Of a stretch of DNA of 10,656 nt, positions 7,426-10,656 are shown piece after piece (position 1 is the first letter of the stretch; every line of letters begins with the position of its first letter). Below the pieces are notes generated by a model. That model was not told the DNA's origin, searched no databases, and saw only the letters and a program-made list of their open reading frames with translations. The position numbers were made by a program, and so were the translations under genes. The DNA lies in NCBI GenBank assembly GCA_003153935.1, contig PMCA01000026.1:241-10896 (forward strand), read 5' to 3'. The stretch is from Elusimicrobiota bacterium (GTDB taxonomy: Bacteria > CAYTYR01 > UBA6262).

Positions 7426-8240
7426 AAAGAACCTTGGCTGGTGGTTTTTCCCTGAAGGCGTCGCGCTAGTTGCACTATTTTACCCAATTTTATCATTATA
7501 AGCAAATCCCTGAACCGGCGGACCAGGTAATCACTATAAAAAATGACCCGGAAACGCCATTGGCGCTGCGGATAATATTTTATTTTTATCGCCAGTTCTT
7601 CTCGGGCCGCTAACAGGTAATTCCGTGCGGATAGACCGGCCAGACCGACCCCGATCATAGGATCCTCCAGGAAAAAGTACTTGTATTTACCCCGCAGCAA
7701 TCTTAGGCACCAGTCAAAATCAGCGGCGATCCGGAAATTTTCATCATAGGGCCCGATTTTCTCCATGATCTCCTTTTTGACGTATAAAGTCGGATGGGCG
7801 ATCGACATGCGGACCAGGTTATCCTCAAGGGCAGGTTCACTCCCAAAATAATGACTGAATTTGCCGGTAGCTGGCTCAAAGAATTTTATGCGGCCGCAAA
7901 CATAGTCTATACCATCCCTGACAAAAATAGCCGCGATATTCTCCACCACCCTTTCGTGCAAGAAATAATCATCGGAATTCAGAGTCCCGACGATTTCACC
8001 GGTGGCCAGTTTAAATCCTTTGTTCATCGCTTCATAGATGCCGCTGTCCTTCTCTGAAACCAGATGGGCCTGGGGAGCCAGGGCCTTAATTATCTTTACC
8101 GTATCATCGCCGGACTGGTTGTCTATGAATACCTGCTCAATGTTTTTATAAGTCTGCCTGTTGATCGACTCAATGGTTTTGGCAATGGTTTTAGCGCTGT
8201 TAAAGGTAACCGTGACAATCGTTATTTTAGGTTCTTTCAT
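7422..8240 (-). CDS. GT2-family glycosyltransferase, WfgS-like
   Basis: From ATG 8240 the protein has 272 residues. GT-A features in order are ITIVTVTFNSAKTI (6-19), VFIDNQSGDDT (37-47), SEKDSGIYEAMNKG (62-75), the DxD-type metal site LNSDDYF (87-93), SIAHPTLYVKK (147-157) and AADFDWCLRL (172-181). The EKDSGIYEAMNKG block and the AHPTxF..AADxD pair are typical of the WfgS-like GT2 group found in O-antigen clusters. A polar, Arg-rich C-terminus may contact the membrane. An in-frame TTG at 8282 would add 14 residues inside the upstream gene; I rejected it because ATG 8240 has AGGAA 6 bases upstream and gives the usual family N-terminus. The start overlaps the Wzy-like gene's end by 14 bases. 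It would add one sugar to the lipid-linked glycan; donor unknown. Confidence 0.92.
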   Translation of the reverse strand: MKEPKITIVTVTFNSAKTIAKTIESINRQTYKNIEQVFIDNQSGDDTVKIIKALAPQAHLVSEKDSGIYEAMNKGFKLATGEIVGTLNSDDYFLHERVVENIAAIFVRDGIDYVCGRIKFFEPATGKFSHYFGSEPALEDNLVRMSIAHPTLYVKKEIMEKIGPYDENFRIAADFDWCLRLLRGKYKYFFLEDPMIGVGLAGLSARNYLLAAREELAIKIKYYPQRQWRFRVIFYSDYLVRRFRDLLIMIKLGKIVQLARRLQGKTTSQGSL

Positions 8241-9483
8241 GGGCCGTTCCTGACGGCGTTCCGGCTGCCGCTTTAAAAGCAAAATAATATAGCCAGATAA
8301 ATAAGATGAACCCGCCGTAAAAATAATTACCCATTCTTAAGAGGTTCAGGATAACCAGGCAAAGTATGGAATTACTAATAAGCCAAAAATATTCATCTTT
8401 CCTCCGGGAAACATAAAATCTGGCGATAAAGTAAAAAAACATTAAAATCCCCAGCAAACCTGTCTCTGAGATAAGCCGTAATAGTAGCGAGCCGGCGTCT
8501 TCTTTATTTAAAGGCTTTTTGAAATTATAAATATTTATGACCTGGGTGTTAAAGTAATCGTACGATATCTTATGACTTCCCAACCCCGAACCAAATACGG
8601 GATTTCTTAACAAGCTTTCATACGCCACTAGAGCGTTAGTGTAGAAAGTAAAGGTGCTGAGATTCGCGTCCGGCAACGGGATCTTATGGTTAATGACCGC
8701 CAGGGTATCATCAACCCTTACTTTTATATTGGGCAGATAACGATAAGAAAAACAGGAAAAGAATACCAGAATGAAAGTGCATACGGCGACCAACCTGGCT
8801 TTTTGATAATTGAGCATTATCATTACCAGGGCGGAAACGATACCGATATAGGCTACCAGTGAAAAGGACAAAAGAACGCTAAAAATTATTAAAATGGCCG
8901 CACTCCTGTTGATAAAGCTATAATCTTTCTTTATCATAGCTAAAACAGAAACAAACATGGCCGGAGCCATGGCGGCGCCAAAATGGGCCGGTTCCGGCAA
9001 AAGGGCCGAAACCGGCAACATTCCCCAGATAACTTGGGCTGGCTGCATCTTATGGATGAAATACGAATAATTGTATCCATATTTAAAGCTAACCAGAAAA
9101 CTAATTTCCTGGAAGATACCGATCAAAGCCATAATAACAGCCAGTTTTAGATAGATGCGGAAAAGTTTATCAATATCATTTTTATTAGCCTTTATCAGCA
9201 GATAATAAGCCAACCCATTGAACAAAAAAGCGCTGAACTGCTTTATTAATAACGTCTTGGAATCATAACCTAGCCAGACGTTTATAAATGATATAAACAG
9301 GATAATGGCCAAAACGGAGATAAATTTCAGGCTTATATACGGCTTCCGGTAAACTGCAAAATAATAGAGTAAAAATATGAGCATAAATATATAACCAACA
9401 TAAAACTCAAAATTGGTCTTAAATAAAATTATCCCGCTAGTAAATACGTTGGAAATCAGTAAATAGTTAAATAGGTTTATCAC
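8227..9483 (-). CDS. wzy: Wzy-like O-antigen/exopolysaccharide polymerase
   Basis: This 418-residue membrane protein has about ten to twelve hydrophobic segments and a large polar loop at about 250-330. In Wzy-type fashion it has a membrane motif LLPEPAHFG at 161-169, as in polymerases with a conserved E-P-x-H/S site. The late loop then has YESLLRNPVFGSGLG ending at 302, followed by NKEDAGSLLLRLISETGLLG (326-345). The loop lacks the HN pair of WaaL-type ligases that the other such protein in this locus keeps, so polymerase is the better guess. It would join flipped repeat units on the outer membrane face. The start is GTG 9483, overlapping the FkbM gene by 4 bases (GTGA), with AGGAAA 5 bases upstream. 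The N-terminal coding part is AT-rich (9361-9480 is about 23% GC by hand count), as is usual for wzy genes. Confidence 0.85.
   Translation of the reverse strand: MINLFNYLLISNVFTSGIILFKTNFEFYVGYIFMLIFLLYYFAVYRKPYISLKFISVLAIILFISFINVWLGYDSKTLLIKQFSAFLFNGLAYYLLIKANKNDIDKLFRIYLKLAVIMALIGIFQEISFLVSFKYGYNYSYFIHKMQPAQVIWGMLPVSALLPEPAHFGAAMAPAMFVSVLAMIKKDYSFINRSAAILIIFSVLLSFSLVAYIGIVSALVMIMLNYQKARLVAVCTFILVFFSCFSYRYLPNIKVRVDDTLAVINHKIPLPDANLSTFTFYTNALVAYESLLRNPVFGSGLGSHKISYDYFNTQVINIYNFKKPLNKEDAGSLLLRLISETGLLGILMFFYFIARFYVSRRKDEYFWLISNSILCLVILNLLRMGNYFYGGFILFIWLYYFAFKAAAGTPSGTAHERT
8247..8251 (-). promoter_or_regulatory. Ribosome binding site deciding the WfgS-like GT2 start
   Basis: The minus strand reads AGGAA 6 bases before ATG 8240. 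It sits inside the end of the wzy-like gene. It favours the ATG over the longer TTG start at 8282, which would begin deep within the upstream gene. Confidence 0.75.
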
Positions 9484-10187
9484 GTCAGTTTCCTATTCCT
9501 GAACAGTAAGTTCCCAATCTTCTGCTCCGAACTGTGAGCCGGCACCAATTCGTAACCATGTTCCCACAGGATGTTGATAGTTTCCTCTCTTGTCAGTGCT
9601 CCGCAATAAGAAGAAAGTTCTCCATATTCGGTATAGAAATACCGGCATATCTTAAGAGTATCGCCAGCGCCCTCCAGCATATCCTTTTCCGCGCCCTGTA
9701 TATCCGACCAGATAAAGTCCACCTGTTGTATATTGTTACCTTTGGTCCAGGAATCGAGCCGAACAGTTTTAACCTCGGTTTTTTCCTTGAAGTCCAGCCA
9801 GGGATAATCTTTAGGGCCAGATACTGCCGGTTTGATGGATGAAGAATAGTCCCAATCATCTTTGGCCAGGGCTGCGTAGCATTTACCAAGGCCTAATTTA
9901 CGGAAAAGGTTATAAACCCGGCCCGGCGGCAACCCGGAGGACAGGTTCAGCCAGGTGGTGCCGTCCGCGCTGGAGATCGCGGCCTCCACCAGGACGCAAC
10001 GGTTATCCTTGATGCGCCGCTTGAACTTTTTTATACAGCGAGGATCCGGCTCAAAGCAGTATATTTTCAGGTTCTTGAACTCCCTGATAAATTCCCTGGT
10101 ATCCTCGCCTGCGTGGGCGCCCAGTTCCAGGATTAGAGGATCCTCCTTCTTAAGAAGCTGCTTAATCACTTTTTTATCAAGTCCCAA
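9480..10187 (-). CDS. FkbM-family SAM-dependent methyltransferase
   Basis: The protein is about 235 residues from TTG 10187. The SAM-binding loop ILELGAHAGEDT is at 19-30, with FEPDP (45-49) supplying the acidic residue that binds the SAM ribose. The FkbM signature comes late: VRLDSW (142-147), then VDFIWSDIQGAEKDML (156-171). The family O-methylates hydroxyls of sugars and polyketides; in a glycan locus the likely role is O-methylation of a sugar. A stretch of about 60 residues between SSADG and VKTVRLDSW (about 77-138) is longer than in minimal FkbM domains. The start is uncertain. TTG 10187 has GGGAG 6 bases upstream, while an in-frame TTG at 10202 (240 residues) has no ribosome site and GTG 10169 is poorly spaced. 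It overlaps the upstream flippase gene by 11 bases and the wzy-like gene by 4, so it belongs to the same transcript. Confidence 0.88.
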   Translation of the reverse strand: MGLDKKVIKQLLKKEDPLILELGAHAGEDTREFIREFKNLKIYCFEPDPRCIKKFKRRIKDNRCVLVEAAISSADGTTWLNLSSGLPPGRVYNLFRKLGLGKCYAALAKDDWDYSSSIKPAVSGPKDYPWLDFKEKTEVKTVRLDSWTKGNNIQQVDFIWSDIQGAEKDMLEGAGDTLKICRYFYTEYGELSSYCGALTREETINILWEHGYELVPAHSSEQKIGNLLFRNRKLT

Positions 10188-10656
10188 GGGATTCTCCCGC
10201 AAATTTAATTTTCACTATAGCCATAAGCCGGCGCCACAGGTCCAGCTCACCCACTTTTTGGCGGCACAAGCGGTAATTTAAATAAGTCCCTGCCAGAACC
10301 GCCCCAATCTTGATTGCCGCCTCTTGCCAGTAAGTCAAGTCTGCTGTAGCAGCGATATAACAGGCGATGCAAAGCAAACCGTTAAAGATCACTAATTTGA
10401 TGACGTAGGCATGATCCCAATCTATGGGTTCTACGCGCTGGGCGAACCAGCCGATAAGACAGGTTGTAGCTATATTAGTAATCAGCATGGTGAACGCGGC
10501 GCCGAACATGCCATACTTCCGTATCAGGATAAAATTCAATAAGAGCCCGAATACGGCCGCTCCGACCGTGGCCAGGGGCACATAGCGGGTTCCTTTTTCA
10601 CTAAAGAGCAATTGGTTGACCAGGAAATAATAATAGCCGACGAAATAGTTGCCGAA
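10177..10656 (-). CDS. wzx: Wzx-like polysaccharide flippase, C-terminal part
   Basis: The open frame enters from the right edge at the first base and ends at TGA 10177, giving the last 159 residues of a membrane protein. It shows the C-terminal half of the MATE/polysaccharide-transporter fold: NYFVGYYYFLVNQLLFSEKG, then VGAAVFGLLLNFILIRKYGMFGAAFTMLITN. The lNfiLI..yGmfGAA run is the recognisable Wzx/RfbX signature. Two more hydrophobic segments follow, and the protein ends in a basic, Arg/Lys-rich cytoplasmic tail (YRLCRQKVGE onward). Wzx proteins move undecaprenyl-pyrophosphate-linked repeat units to the outer face of the membrane for Wzy. Its position two genes before the Wzy-like gene fits that pathway. 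Because most of the protein lies outside the window, membership of the Wzx group rather than another MOP-superfamily branch is likely but not certain. Confidence 0.82.
   Translation of the reverse strand, partial: FGNYFVGYYYFLVNQLLFSEKGTRYVPLATVGAAVFGLLLNFILIRKYGMFGAAFTMLITNIATTCLIGWFAQRVEPIDWDHAYVIKLVIFNGLLCIACYIAATADLTYWQEAAIKIGAVLAGTYLNYRLCRQKVGELDLWRRLMAIVKIKFAGESLGT
10194..10198 (-). promoter_or_regulatory. Ribosome binding site deciding the FkbM methyltransferase start
   Basis: The minus strand reads GGGAG 6 bases before TTG 10187, inside the last codons of the wzx-like gene. No comparable site precedes the other in-frame candidates, TTG 10202 or GTG 10169. Confidence 0.55.

Noticed and set aside
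9534-10281. Plus-strand open frames of about 100 codons opposite the FkbM and wzx-like genes
   Set aside because: The minus-strand frames carry family motifs. The plus-strand translations have no family resemblance and no convincing start.
1-10656. Mobile elements, attachment sites, CRISPR arrays or defence genes
   Set aside because: Every stretch is accounted for by glycan genes on one strand. I saw no transposase, integrase, terminal inverted repeats or spaced direct repeats.

Overview
This is a bacterial cell-surface polysaccharide locus. Eleven genes fill the window, all on the minus strand, so transcription runs from high to low coordinates. The gene at each edge is cut by the window. 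Gaps between genes are 26 bases or less, and most neighbours overlap or abut (TGATG, TAGTG, ATGA and GTGA junctions). It therefore reads as one segment of a long operon whose promoter lies beyond base 10656. There is no room for a promoter or terminator between genes, and I see no RNA gene, insertion sequence, CRISPR array or long repeat.

In transcription order the genes are: C-terminal part of a Wzx-like flippase (10656-10177); FkbM-family methyltransferase (10187-9480); Wzy-like polymerase, first of two (9483-8227); WfgS-like GT2 glycosyltransferase (8240-7422); GT4 glycosyltransferase (7425-6280); WbbL-like GT2 glycosyltransferase (6279-5506); O-antigen ligase/polymerase-like protein, second of two (5506-4247); MurJ-superfamily flippase (4218-2671); MetW-like methyltransferase (2644-1997); GT4 glycosyltransferase (1997-807); and a methyltransferase-GT2 fusion that runs off the left edge (784-1).

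The glycosyltransferases would build an undecaprenyl-linked glycan at the cytoplasmic face of the membrane. The methyltransferases would modify its sugars or cap it. The flippase(s) would move it across, and the two multi-spanning Wzy_C-type proteins would polymerise it and/or transfer it to an acceptor. The window holds none of the nucleotide-sugar genes, no initiating phosphoglycosyl transferase and no chain-length regulator, so the locus continues on one or both sides.

The most notable point is that the MurJ-like protein keeps the MurJ fold signatures but lacks most of the cavity residues known to matter in E. coli MurJ. It sits among polysaccharide genes, which suggests a flippase repurposed for another lipid-linked substrate.

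The host is a bacterium with Shine-Dalgarno initiation at a regular spacing of about 6 bases and free use of GTG and TTG starts. O-antigen-type genes fit a Gram-negative or other diderm organism, possibly an uncultured lineage, but the sequence does not let me name a phylum.
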